Shown here: piece after piece, positions 38,764-46,719 of the stretch
Position numbering within the stretch: position 1 is the stretch's first letter
Layout of the letters: each line of letters opens with the position of its first letter
Translations under genes and position numbers: made by a program
The notes under the pieces: generated by a model
What the model was told of the DNA's origin: nothing
The model's database searches: none
Seen by the model: the letters and a program-made list of their open reading frames with translations, nothing else
NCBI RefSeq assembly: GCF_030817015.1
Contig: NZ_JAUSYS010000001.1
Span: 310,001 to 374,000 of the forward strand
Length of the DNA stretch: 64,000 nt
Reading direction: 5' to 3'
Origin: Arthrobacter sp. V1I7
Lineage (GTDB): Bacteria > Actinomycetota > Actinomycetes > Actinomycetales > Micrococcaceae

Positions 38764-39915
38764 GTGAGGATCGCAATCGTGGCCGAATCATTCCTGCCGC
38801 TCATGAACGGGGTAACGCACTCCATCCTGCGCGTGCTGGAGCATCTTCAGGGCCGTGGAGACGAAGTGCTGGTGATCGCCCCGTCCGCGCAGGACGCTGA
38901 CGTTCCTCCAGAGGTCTGCGGGGCCTTCGTCCACCGCCTGCCGTCGGTTCCGCTGTCAGGGTATGAGAATGTGCGAGTGGCGTTGGGCGGTGTGTCTCGG
39001 GTCAAGCGAATCCTTGCCGACTTCGCACCGGACGTGGTCCACTTAGCGTCCCCCTTCGTGCTTGGCTGGCGTGCGGCGCAGGCCGCGCACCAGCTCGGCA
39101 TCCCCAGCGTGGCCATCTATCAAACCGAGGTCCCCAGCTACGCGGCGCGCTACGGGGTACCCTTCCTGGAGAGCTGGGCGTGGAACCGGGTGGAGCAGAT
39201 CCATCTATTGGCCGCCCGCACCCTGGTCCCCTCAACCTTTGCGCTGGACCAGCTCCACGGCCGTGGCATTCCGCGGGTGGAAATGTGGCGCCGCGGCGTG
39301 GACTCCGAGCTCTTCCGTCCGGAAAAACGCGACGGCGCGTGGCGGGCTTCCGTGGCCCCGGGCGGGGAACGCATCATAGGCTTCGTGGGCCGGCTCGCCG
39401 TCGAGAAGCAAGTGGAAGACCTCGCGGTGCTTGCCGATATTCCGCGGACCCGGCTGGTGATCGTGGGCGACGGACCGCAGCGGCAGGCGCTCCAGGCAGC
39501 TCTGCCGACGGCGGTTTTCACCGGTTTCCTCGGCGGCGAGGAGTTGGCACGCGCCGTGGCGTCCTTCGACCTCTTCGTGCACCCCGGCGAGCTGGAGACG
39601 TTCTGCCAGACCATCCAGGAGGCCATGGCCTCGGGTGTCCCGGTCGTCGCCACAGGACGCGGCGGCCCGCTGGACCTCGTGGAGAACTCCCGCACCGGCT
39701 GGCTGTACCAGCCGGGCGACCTCGCCGGTCTGCGCGCCCGGGTAACGGACCTGACAGGCGACGACACTAAACGCCGGGCCTTCGCCGCGGCAGCCCACGC
39801 CTCGGTCCAGGGCCGGACCTGGTCTGTTCTGGGGGACGAACTCGTCCGGCACTACAAGGCGGTGCTCCACACCGACGCCGCCACCGGGCAGATCCCGGCC
39901 TCTCTGGTTACATAG
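38764..39915 (+). CDS. Family-1-type glycosyltransferase (GT-B; mannosyltransferase-like)
   Basis: A 383-residue GT4-family enzyme. The N-terminal domain has MRIAIVAESFLPLMNGVTHS (GT-B start), DVVHLASPFVLGWRAAQAAH and VAIYQTEVPSYAARYGV. The C-terminal donor domain has IIGFVGRLAVEKQVEDLAVL, RLVIVGDGPQRQAL and PGELETFCQTIQEAMASGVP (EX7E-type). It closely resembles actinobacterial MgtA/PimB-type mannosyltransferases of glycolipid or lipomannan synthesis. The GTG start has GGAGGC just upstream. No other glycan genes are adjacent, so acceptor and pathway are inferred only from family. Confidence 0.88.
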   Translation: MRIAIVAESFLPLMNGVTHSILRVLEHLQGRGDEVLVIAPSAQDADVPPEVCGAFVHRLPSVPLSGYENVRVALGGVSRVKRILADFAPDVVHLASPFVLGWRAAQAAHQLGIPSVAIYQTEVPSYAARYGVPFLESWAWNRVEQIHLLAARTLVPSTFALDQLHGRGIPRVEMWRRGVDSELFRPEKRDGAWRASVAPGGERIIGFVGRLAVEKQVEDLAVLADIPRTRLVIVGDGPQRQALQAALPTAVFTGFLGGEELARAVASFDLFVHPGELETFCQTIQEAMASGVPVVATGRGGPLDLVENSRTGWLYQPGDLAGLRARVTDLTGDDTKRRAFAAAAHASVQGRTWSVLGDELVRHYKAVLHTDAATGQIPASLVT

Positions 39916-39951
39916 CGCTACATCGACGTGCACCCGGCCTCGCCTATGAAA

Positions 39952-39981
39952 CAACGACGCCGCCAAGAAAATACGTCGTTG
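39952..39981. terminator. Hairpin between glycosyltransferase and nuclease-like gene
   Basis: caacgacg (39952-39959) pairs with cgtcgttg (39974-39981) across an A-rich loop. It lies between two convergent genes and could serve both. Confidence 0.5.
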
Positions 39982-40112
39982 CCCCGGACCCTGGCGGCGC
40001 CTCGCTTTTCGTCGGTGCGTCACCCCGCTTTTGCATACGCGCCTGCAGTAATTGTCCGTGACGACAGCAGAACTGAGCCGGAAAAACCGTCCGCTGAATA
40101 CCCGCGGATACA

Positions 40113-41231
40113 CTACTTGTTCCGAAGCTTAGGGTCAACGATCTCCGTCCGGATCACTGCCGCCAGCGTCTGGACCGTTGTGGTGATCCCGGTATTCCGC
40201 TTGATTTCCTTGCGGATCGTTTCCAGCACCGTGTCGGACAGAATGACGTCCAGCAGCGCATCCGGCGACGTTGCCGCGCGGTGCTTCCACAGCTCGTCGA
40301 TCCGACGGCGCTTGAGCGCCTCCCGGTGCAGGAAGAACATTTTGTCGGCTTTTGCCTCCAGCGATTCAGGGCCGAGGAGGTCAACCTCGAAGGCGAGATT
40401 TACAATCACGGGGAGTCCGCCGGTCAGGTGGTACGCCTGCCAGACCTGGCCGTTGGTGAGGATCATCCACTCCACACCCTCGTTGACCGCATACATCTGG
40501 ACTTGACGAAGGTGGCGCTCATTCAGTTTCTGGCTCACCCGTTTGACCTCTATGAATGCAACCAGCTGCTTGTCAATTCTGACGCCGTAGTCCGCGAAAT
40601 CCTGTTTGACCATGTATTCGGTGCTCAGGTCGCGGAATTTGTCATAGCCCAAACCCTCGCAGAGCATGTCCGTAATCAAGAGCCGGGTGTCGCCCTCATT
40701 GGCGTCACGCGTGAGGAGATCGTGGAGTGGTCTTGTGAATCTCTGCACGGCACCTTTAACCTGCTCATGGGCCTCGGACTCCCACTTCGGCCCCTTGGCA
40801 ATGGGGGTCGTGGGTTTGATCTCCGCGATGACTGTGACGGCTTCGGCGGCGTGGCTGCTGCCGTGTTCCGTGTCCGGGGAAAGGACCGTCACGAGGCTCA
40901 CTTCCATCGCCGCCGGCGCCGGCGCGTCGGCTGAATTTTCGTCGGCTGGAACGACTTGGAGAGCGTGGGCCGCACCCGCGGGACGCGACAATTCGTCGGG
41001 GAGCTGGACATGTGGGTCCACGACACCAAAAGCTGCCTGTTTCAACAGCCACTGGATTGTCGGCAACCAAGGCTGGACGGCCTCCCTGCTTACTCCCGGG
41101 GCCTCGCCGGTCCTCGCCGCGGAGATGGCCTCCAGATCGGCAATGCGCGGGACAAGGTGACCCTGCCCAGCTGCCTCAGTCGCCCAATGGGACAGCACCT
41201 GCAGACGTGCCTGATACTTGATGTCTGTCAT
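40113..41231 (-). CDS. Restriction-endonuclease-like protein (HsdR-N-type PD-(D/E)XK)
   Basis: A 372-residue protein. Residues ~190-300 have TRLLITDMLCEGLGYDKF, a strand with DYGVRIDKQ, then LVAFIEVKRVSQKLNERHLR (ExK) and VEWMILTNGQVWQAYHL. This is the arrangement of type I restriction HsdR-N nuclease domains found in solo proteins. The N-terminus has an unassigned helical domain and an acidic low-complexity linker. The C-terminus is helical (KRRRIDELWKHRAATSPDAL). The ATG at 41231 follows GGGGG with 5-base spacing. It is divergent from the Ter operon. No helicase or methylase gene is near, so a classic restriction role is doubtful. Confidence 0.75.
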   Translation of the reverse strand: MTDIKYQARLQVLSHWATEAAGQGHLVPRIADLEAISAARTGEAPGVSREAVQPWLPTIQWLLKQAAFGVVDPHVQLPDELSRPAGAAHALQVVPADENSADAPAPAAMEVSLVTVLSPDTEHGSSHAAEAVTVIAEIKPTTPIAKGPKWESEAHEQVKGAVQRFTRPLHDLLTRDANEGDTRLLITDMLCEGLGYDKFRDLSTEYMVKQDFADYGVRIDKQLVAFIEVKRVSQKLNERHLRQVQMYAVNEGVEWMILTNGQVWQAYHLTGGLPVIVNLAFEVDLLGPESLEAKADKMFFLHREALKRRRIDELWKHRAATSPDALLDVILSDTVLETIRKEIKRNTGITTTVQTLAAVIRTEIVDPKLRNK

Positions 41232-41252
41232 TTTTCCCCCATTTGTATTCAA

Positions 41253-41674
41253 TCCTTACTTGGACATTGACTTCGGGTGAATGACTTCCAGCAAGAGCCG
41301 TCCTTTGCGTCTGAGATTCGGCAATTAGACGAGACCATACACTGCCACCTTGTCCGGCTCCGCCCGCGCCACGACTCCAATTCGAAGCTCAAGGAGACGC
41401 ACGCGAAGTGTTCTTGAAAGCATTTGGCTGGTCGCCTGTTATTCCGGTTTCCGCGCCATTCCAGGCCTTCGCCGTCTCTTTGCTTCTGCCGCCAGCGTCA
41501 GGCGGCTTCGCCATCACCTCGATTCCGGCTAGGATCACTCTCGAACCCGGCCTGATCGGCATGGTCTGCGTCCTCACCCCTCTAACTTCACATGTACGCA
41601 CGGAACTAGCGCATGGCCGGAGTCGTTGGGACCTGAGGACACGAGTATTCAAACTAGCTGGAGGTTAAGAAATT
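41253..41674. other. Ter operon leader region
   Basis: No gene is supported in ~420 bases between the divergent nuclease-like gene and the first TerD gene. GGAGGTTAAGAAATT precedes the ATG at 41675. It must contain the operon promoter; no operator was identified. Confidence 0.4.
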
Positions 41675-42265
41675 ATGGGATTGAGCTTGCAGAAGGGCCA
41701 GTCGCTGTCGCTGACCAAGAAAGACGGCGGTTCGCTCACTAAGACCAAGATGGGGCTGGGCTGGGACTCGGCGGCCCCGGCCAAGAAGGGCTTTTTCGGC
41801 AAGGCCAAGACCGTGGAGGTCGACCTCGACGCATCGGCCATTTTCTTCGACGCGGCTGGAAAGTCGCTGGATCAGGTCTGGTACAACCAGTTGCAGAGCA
41901 AAGACGGCTCCACGCGTCATACCGGGGATAACCTGACGGGCGACGGCGACGGCGATGACGAGACGATCCTGGTCAACTTGGAGCTCGTCTCCCCGGCCGT
42001 GGCACACATCGTCTTCGTCATCAGCAGCTACACCGGCCAGACCTTCGATCAGGTGCAGAATGCCTTCTGCCGGCTGGTGGACGACTCCACGCCAGGAAGC
42101 CCGGAAATTGCCAAGTACCAGCTGACCGACTCGGGAACCCATTCGGCCATGATCATGTCCAAAGTATCCCGTGACGGCGCGGGATGGACCTTTAAGGCCA
42201 TCGGGGAGCGGGCCCAGGGCCGGTCGGTCGCGGATTTGATCGCACCTGCTGCCGCCGTCCTCTAG
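41675..42265 (+). CDS. TerD-family protein 1
   Basis: 196 residues: MGLSLQKGQSLSLTKKDGGS start, GLGWD core motif, VDLDASAIFFDAAGKSLDQV, FYNQLQSKDGS-like strand (WYNQLQSKDGSTRHTGDNLT) and the calcium-binding acidic loop GDGDGDDETILVNL. A short insert (PAKKGFFGKAKT) distinguishes it from the next paralogues and recalls TerZ-like members. TerD proteins bind Ca2+ and act in tellurite, phage and DNA-damage-type stress tolerance. First gene of the operon; the next starts 22 bases on. Confidence 0.9.
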   Translation: MGLSLQKGQSLSLTKKDGGSLTKTKMGLGWDSAAPAKKGFFGKAKTVEVDLDASAIFFDAAGKSLDQVWYNQLQSKDGSTRHTGDNLTGDGDGDDETILVNLELVSPAVAHIVFVISSYTGQTFDQVQNAFCRLVDDSTPGSPEIAKYQLTDSGTHSAMIMSKVSRDGAGWTFKAIGERAQGRSVADLIAPAAAVL

Positions 42266-42286
42266 TCGCTCGAAGGATCCTTTATT

Positions 42287-42868
42287 GTGTCGAGTCTGAC
42301 CCTTACCAAAGGCAATAATCTCTCACTCACCAAGGCTGATCCGGGGCTGGAACGGGCCCTGATCGGCCTGGGCTGGGATCCGCGGACCACCAGCGGCGAA
42401 CCCTTCGACCTGGATGCTTCGGCGCTCCTGGTCGGGGCGGACGGCAAGGTCCGGTCCCAGGACGACTTCATCTTCTACAACCAGCTCCAGTCCAAAGACG
42501 GGTCGGTGGTCCACCAGGGCGACAACCGCAGCGGTGTGGGCGACGGGGACGACGAACAGGTCCTGATCGACCTCAGCCTGATCGCAGCGGACGTGGAGCG
42601 CGTTGTCATCGTTGTTTCCATCGACCAGGCGGATGCCCGCGGCCAGAACTTCGGCCAGATCCGTGACGCGTACTGCCGTGTGATGAACCAGGACACGGAT
42701 CAGGAAGTGGTCCGCTACGATTTGAGCGAGGACGCGGCACCTGAAACGTCGATGATTTTCGCCGAGATTTACCGCAACCGTGCCGAATGGAAGTTCCGGG
42801 CGGTTGGCCAAGGCTATGCCACGGGTCTTCACGGCATCGCCACCGATTTCGGCATTTCGCTGGACTAG
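42287..42868 (+). CDS. terD: TerD-family protein 2
   Basis: 193 residues with a GTG start; GAAGGA lies upstream. It is near full-length match to the canonical TerD layout: LTLTKGNNLSLTKADPGLER, GLGWDPRTTSGEPFDLDASA, FYNQLQSKDGSVVHQGDNRS, GVGDGDDEQVLIDLSLIAAD, SIDQADARGQNFGQIRDAYC, RYDLSEDAAPETSMIFAEIY and QGYATGLHGIATDFGISLD. It is highly similar to paralogue 3, indicating a tandem duplication. Confidence 0.93.
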   Translation: MSSLTLTKGNNLSLTKADPGLERALIGLGWDPRTTSGEPFDLDASALLVGADGKVRSQDDFIFYNQLQSKDGSVVHQGDNRSGVGDGDDEQVLIDLSLIAADVERVVIVVSIDQADARGQNFGQIRDAYCRVMNQDTDQEVVRYDLSEDAAPETSMIFAEIYRNRAEWKFRAVGQGYATGLHGIATDFGISLD

Positions 42869-42906
42869 TTCGCAAGATCGATTCAACACGAAGGAATGGT
42901 ACAAAC

Positions 42907-43488
42907 ATGGCAGGACTAACCCTTACCAAAGGCAGCAATCTGTCCCTGACGAAGAGCGCACCAGGCCTGACGAAGGCTGTGGTGGGATTGGGCTGGGACC
43001 CGCGTACGACGACGGGAGAGTCTTTCGACCTCGACGCCTCCGCCCTCCTGGTGGCGGCGGACGGCAAGGTCCGGTCCTCCGCGGACTTCATTTTCTACAA
43101 CCAGCCCGCTGCCGCGGACGGCTCCGTCAGCCACCTGGGGGATAACCGGTCCGGCGAAGGCGCCGGCGACGACGAACAGATCCTGATCGATCTCTCCCTG
43201 GTTGCGGCCGACGTCGAGCGTGTTGTCATCGTGGTCTCCATCGACCAGGGTGAAGCGCGCGGCCAGAACTTCGGCCAGGTGCGCAGCGCCTACTGCCGGG
43301 TGGTCAACCAGGTCGATGACAAGGAAATCGTCCGCTACGACCTGAGCGAGGACGCTGCGCCCGAAACGTCGATGATTTTCGCCGAGGTCTACCGCAACAA
43401 CGGGGACTGGAAGTTCAAGGCCGTCGGACAGGGGTACGCCACCGGACTCGCCGGCATCGCCAAGGACTTCGGCGTCGACCTTAGCTGA
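42907..43488 (+). CDS. terD: TerD-family protein 3
   Basis: 193 residues: MAGLTLTKGSNLSLTKSAPG, GLGWDPRTTTGESFDLDASA, GAGDDEQILIDLSLVAADVE, SIDQGEARGQNFGQVRSAYC and QGYATGLAGIAKDFGVDLS. The ATG at 42907 has GAAGGA-type sequence upstream; longer frames upstream overlap paralogue 2 and are not real. Tandem duplicate of paralogue 2. A strong hairpin separates it from telA. Confidence 0.93.
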   Translation: MAGLTLTKGSNLSLTKSAPGLTKAVVGLGWDPRTTTGESFDLDASALLVAADGKVRSSADFIFYNQPAAADGSVSHLGDNRSGEGAGDDEQILIDLSLVAADVERVVIVVSIDQGEARGQNFGQVRSAYCRVVNQVDDKEIVRYDLSEDAAPETSMIFAEVYRNNGDWKFKAVGQGYATGLAGIAKDFGVDLS

Positions 43489-43547
43489 TCAGTGCCCCGG
43501 ACTGATTAGAGTCCCGGACTGACTAGCTCCGCATCGTTTCCACCTGA

Positions 43548-43583
43548 GGTGGTGTCCCGGCCAATCGACACCGGGACACCACC
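43548..43583 (+). promoter_or_regulatory. Intra-operon stem-loop between terD3 and telA
   Basis: Perfect 13-bp inverted repeat ggtggtgtcccgg (43548-43560) with its complement at 43571-43583 and a 10-base loop, ending 22 bases before the telA ATG. There is no T tract. Also nearby, a short direct repeat cccggactgaytag occurs twice (~43496-43523). It may set telA dosage by attenuation, or act as a processing or mRNA-stability element. Confidence 0.55.
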
Positions 43584-43605
43584 GCTCTCTCGAAAAGGCA
43601 GCATC

Positions 43606-44799
43606 ATGAATTCTCCGTTGACTCCCCCCGACGCCGCAGAGGCTTCATTGGTGCTTCAGGCTCCGGACGCCCCTGCCATAGTTCAGCCCGAAGACGCTCC
43701 CGGGATGGTGCCGGTCCCCGACGAACGAAGGGCCGAGATCAACAGGCAGGCCAGAGAGTTCGTGGCCGGTCTGGCCCAGCTGGACGCGCGCAGCCCGGAG
43801 TTCTCCTCACAGGTCGATGGCATCAACAAGATCGGCAGCGCCGAGATCACAGCGTCCAGCAACTCCTCCAGCAGGCTGCTGGAGCGTTCCTCGACGTCCG
43901 TTGCCGGCGCCAAGAAGTCCGGGAACAGCGCTCAGGTTGCGGTCGCCAACACCCTGGGTGAGCTGCGGAGCACGGTAGAGGAGCTTACTCCCAACCAGGC
44001 CAACATGAGCGTGGGCAAGAAGATCTTGGGCTTCATCCCCGGCGGCAACAAGCTGGCCAAGTACTTCCAGAAATACGAGTCGGCGCAGACCCAGCTGAAC
44101 CAGATCATCAAGGCGCTGATGACGGGCCAGGACGAGCTGCTCAAGGACAATGCCAGCCTGGCCAACGAAAAAATCCAGCTCTGGGAAACGATGCAGGCGC
44201 TGAGCGAATATGCCGTCTTCGCCAAGGCACTGGATGCCGCCTGCGTGGAGAAGATCGACTCCACCCGCGCCGCCGGGCAGATTACCGAGGCGCAGAAGAT
44301 GGAGGCGGACGTCCTGTTCCCCGTGCGCCAGCGCCACCAGGACATCCTGACCCAGCTTGCCGTCTCGGTTCAGGGGTACCTGGCGATGGACCTGATCCGT
44401 AAGAACAACGTTGAACTGATCAAGGGTGTGGAACGGGCGCGGACCACCACCATTTCTGCCCTGCGCACGGCAGTGATCGTGGCCCAGGCCTTGGCCAACC
44501 AGAAGATGGTCCTGGACCAGATCGACGCCGTCAATACCACCACCAACAACATGATCCTGAGCACCAGCGAAATGCTCAAGGACCAGACTTCCCGAATCCA
44601 CCAGCAGGCGTCCAGCTCCGGGGTCAGCGTGGAGACGCTGCAGAAGGCCTTCGACAATGTGTTCGCCACGATGGATGCCATTGACACCTTCCGGTCGGAG
44701 GCGGCCAAGAACATGGAGAGCACCGTCGGGGCCCTCGAAGCCAGTGTGCAGAAGGCCAAACCGTACCTGGAACGCGCACGCCAGGGCCAGACAGACTAA
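43606..44799 (+). CDS. telA: Toxic-anion (tellurite) resistance protein, TelA/KlaA family
   Basis: A 397-residue mostly helical cytosolic protein. Family features are ERRAEINRQAREFVAGL, a long coiled-coil-like middle, ILGFIPGGNKLAKYFQKYES, LWETMQALSEYAVFAKALDA, FPVRQRHQDILTQLAVSVQG and AMDLIRKNNVELIKGVERAR, ending KAKPYLERARQGQTD. TelA travels with TerD genes and is linked to resistance to tellurite and other stresses by unknown chemistry. The ATG at 43606 was chosen for the family-like acidic N-terminus and short spacing after the hairpin. Confidence 0.93.
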   Translation: MNSPLTPPDAAEASLVLQAPDAPAIVQPEDAPGMVPVPDERRAEINRQAREFVAGLAQLDARSPEFSSQVDGINKIGSAEITASSNSSSRLLERSSTSVAGAKKSGNSAQVAVANTLGELRSTVEELTPNQANMSVGKKILGFIPGGNKLAKYFQKYESAQTQLNQIIKALMTGQDELLKDNASLANEKIQLWETMQALSEYAVFAKALDAACVEKIDSTRAAGQITEAQKMEADVLFPVRQRHQDILTQLAVSVQGYLAMDLIRKNNVELIKGVERARTTTISALRTAVIVAQALANQKMVLDQIDAVNTTTNNMILSTSEMLKDQTSRIHQQASSSGVSVETLQKAFDNVFATMDAIDTFRSEAAKNMESTVGALEASVQKAKPYLERARQGQTD

Positions 44800-44830
44800 G
44801 TGACGGCGGAAAGCAGCAGGCGGTACCGCA

Positions 44831-45334
44831 GTGATTGGTAAGTTCATCGGCTCCCTGTTCGGCGGCGCCCCCGTGCCGAGCATCGCCGAACAGGCTCCCG
44901 AGCCAACGGCCGACGCCGAGATGGCGCAGACCGCCGGATCCTTGGACAACCTGCGCAGCGCCATCCGGCGGGCTGGCGCTGAACTGCCGACGTCGGTGTC
45001 CTCGCAGCTGCGCCAAATCGACGATGTGCTGCGCCCGCTGGTGAGCCATATGGCCGAGCAGGGGGCTTCGATGGAGCAGCAGGTGCTGTTGAATTCCATC
45101 GTCTGCAGCTACATCCCGGATCCCCTGCGCACCTATCTGGCGCTCCCGGACAGTGCCAGGACCGAGGAGTCCGGGCCGACGCGGCTGCTGGCGGAACAGT
45201 TCGCCACGCTCGAGGAGATAGCTCGGGACCTGGCCAACCAGGTGCGGATCGGTGCCATTGCCGAGCTGTCCACCCACGGCCGGTTCCTCGAAGATAAGTT
45301 CGCGCCGTCCACGCTTCGTCTGGAAGGCCGCTGA
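44831..45334 (+). CDS. Ter-operon protein of unknown function, 167 residues
   Basis: GTG start 31 bases after telA. The frame gives VIGKFIGSLFGGAPVPSIAE, SLDNLRSAIRRAGAELPTSV, SQLRQIDDVLRPLVSHMAEQ, VLLNSIVCSYIPDPLRTYLA, LLAEQFATLEEIARDLANQV and ELSTHGRFLEDKFAPSTLRL. It is mainly amphipathic helices with a hydrophobic glycine-rich N-terminus and no catalytic motif. Its stop overlaps the start of the fourth TerD gene (TGATG), so they are co-translated. I recognise only that similar small helical proteins sit beside TelA in actinobacterial Ter clusters. Probably a structural partner of TelA or TerD. Confidence 0.65.
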   Translation: MIGKFIGSLFGGAPVPSIAEQAPEPTADAEMAQTAGSLDNLRSAIRRAGAELPTSVSSQLRQIDDVLRPLVSHMAEQGASMEQQVLLNSIVCSYIPDPLRTYLALPDSARTEESGPTRLLAEQFATLEEIARDLANQVRIGAIAELSTHGRFLEDKFAPSTLRLEGR

Positions 45335-45885
45335 TGGGCAATCTTGTGGCCGGGGCCAACGCCGCGCTGACGGCCGAGAACCCGGGACTGAGCAAGATCC
45401 TGGTCGGCTTGGGCTGGCAGTCCATCCCCAGCCGGGGGCCCCAGTCCGAGCTGGTTCCCCTGGCGATCATGTGCGACGCCAGCGGCCGGGCCGTCTCGAA
45501 CGATCACCTGGTATTTTTCAACCAGATCGCCAGCCCGGAGGGCTCGGTGGCCTTCGCCGGCACCGACGACCAGGAGCAGATCGACGTCGACCTGTCCCTG
45601 GTGCCGGTCAGCGTTGCCAAAATTACGTTCATTGTCTACGTCGACCCCGATCTCCGCGGGCCCGGCACCTTCTCCGCCATCCGCGGCCAGTACATCCGGG
45701 TGGCTACCGCACAGAATCAGGAGCTGGTGCGCTTCGATATTCCCCAGTCCCCGCAGGACAACATCACCGCCATGATGTTCGGCGAACTGTACCGCCACCG
45801 CGAGGACTGGAAGTTCCGGGCCCTGGGCCAGGGCTACACGACCGGACTGCGCGGCGTGGCAGCCGACTTCCGGTTCGATGTCTAG
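45334..45885 (+). CDS. Divergent TerD-family protein 4
   Basis: 183 residues: NLVAGANAALTAENPGLSKI, LVGLGWQSI, VPLAIMCDASGRAVSNDHLV, FFNQIASPEGSVAFAG, DDQEQIDVDLSLVPVSVAKI, FSAIRGQYIRVATAQNQELV and RALGQGYTTGLRGVAADF. The TerD fold is clear but the N-terminal TLTKGxNLSLTK motif is replaced and the calcium loop is reduced to TDDQEQID. Start overlaps the previous stop. It probably pairs with the adjacent unknown proteins rather than replacing the canonical TerDs. Confidence 0.88.
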   Translation: MGNLVAGANAALTAENPGLSKILVGLGWQSIPSRGPQSELVPLAIMCDASGRAVSNDHLVFFNQIASPEGSVAFAGTDDQEQIDVDLSLVPVSVAKITFIVYVDPDLRGPGTFSAIRGQYIRVATAQNQELVRFDIPQSPQDNITAMMFGELYRHREDWKFRALGQGYTTGLRGVAADFRFDV

Positions 45886-45888
45886 GCG

Positions 45889-46710
45889 ATGGCACTGAAC
45901 AGGTCCAACATCCGCACGGACATCACGTATCTCAGCCGGCGGGTCAAGCCGGCCGCCCAGGCTGGCCGGGCCGCCCGCGCTGACACATCGGACCCGGCAA
46001 CATCCGAGCCGGCTGCATCCATACGGACACCGGCGGCGCCGTCGAAGCCGATGTCCCCGGCCGCCGCCCCGACCACCCCGACAGCCGCCCCGTCGCTGTC
46101 CCTGAGCCGATCGCCCGCGCCAGCATCCCCAGCAGCAGCCACCTCGCCAGCGACGCCATCGGCCGGAGCCCGGCCGGCAGCCGCGGCTCGGCCCGCCCGG
46201 CTTTTTCCGGCTCCCGGGATCGGCGCGACGAGGCTCATCGACGCCCAGACGCCCATGATCCGCCTTGACGCGCGCCAGTCGGCGATTGGAAGTCTGCTGG
46301 TGACCGGGGCAACCTCGGCGGCATGGGAAAGCTCCGACCGTGTGACCGGGGCAATGACGGTTGACGGCGCCGTCTCCGGCACTTCCATCAAATGCTCGGG
46401 AAACCGCCCGCTGGTCGGCTACGTGGACGGGACGGCAGTCGTGGCGCTGCGGCATATCCGCGAACTGCGCCGGGCGCTCTTTATCGGACCGCGTTCGGCC
46501 CCCCTGACCGTTGAGATCTTCGACGGCGGCACCGTGACGCTGCCCGCAGCCGACGGAGAGCTCAGATACATCCTGTCCCTGACCGCGATCGATGGACTCA
46601 TCGAGTTGCGCGCCGAACCGGTGCCGGCCCGCGCCGATGCCGCCTTGCTCTGGCAGGAATTCGGCTTTTCTATGACCACCCAAGCTGCCGCCCGTCGGCA
46701 GGGACCCTGA
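45889..46710 (+). CDS. Ter-operon protein with Ala/Pro linker and beta-rich C-terminal domain
   Basis: 273 residues, starting 3 bases after TerD4. A basic N-terminus (MALNRSNIRTDITYLSRRVK) leads into ~75 residues of Ala/Pro/Thr/Ser linker. The C-terminal ~150 residues (FPAPGIGATRLIDAQTPMIR, IGSLLVTGATSAAWESSDRV, TSIKCSGNRPLVGYVDGTAV, LTVEIFDGGTVTLPAADGEL) look like an all-beta domain, possibly a carrier or interaction module. No catalytic motif is recognised. It is tightly packed with the CitE-like gene (9-base gap), suggesting it works with the metabolite-synthesis half of the operon. Confidence 0.65.
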   Translation: MALNRSNIRTDITYLSRRVKPAAQAGRAARADTSDPATSEPAASIRTPAAPSKPMSPAAAPTTPTAAPSLSLSRSPAPASPAAATSPATPSAGARPAAAARPARLFPAPGIGATRLIDAQTPMIRLDARQSAIGSLLVTGATSAAWESSDRVTGAMTVDGAVSGTSIKCSGNRPLVGYVDGTAVVALRHIRELRRALFIGPRSAPLTVEIFDGGTVTLPAADGELRYILSLTAIDGLIELRAEPVPARADAALLWQEFGFSMTTQAAARRQGP

Positions 46711-46719
46711 CGGGACGGC

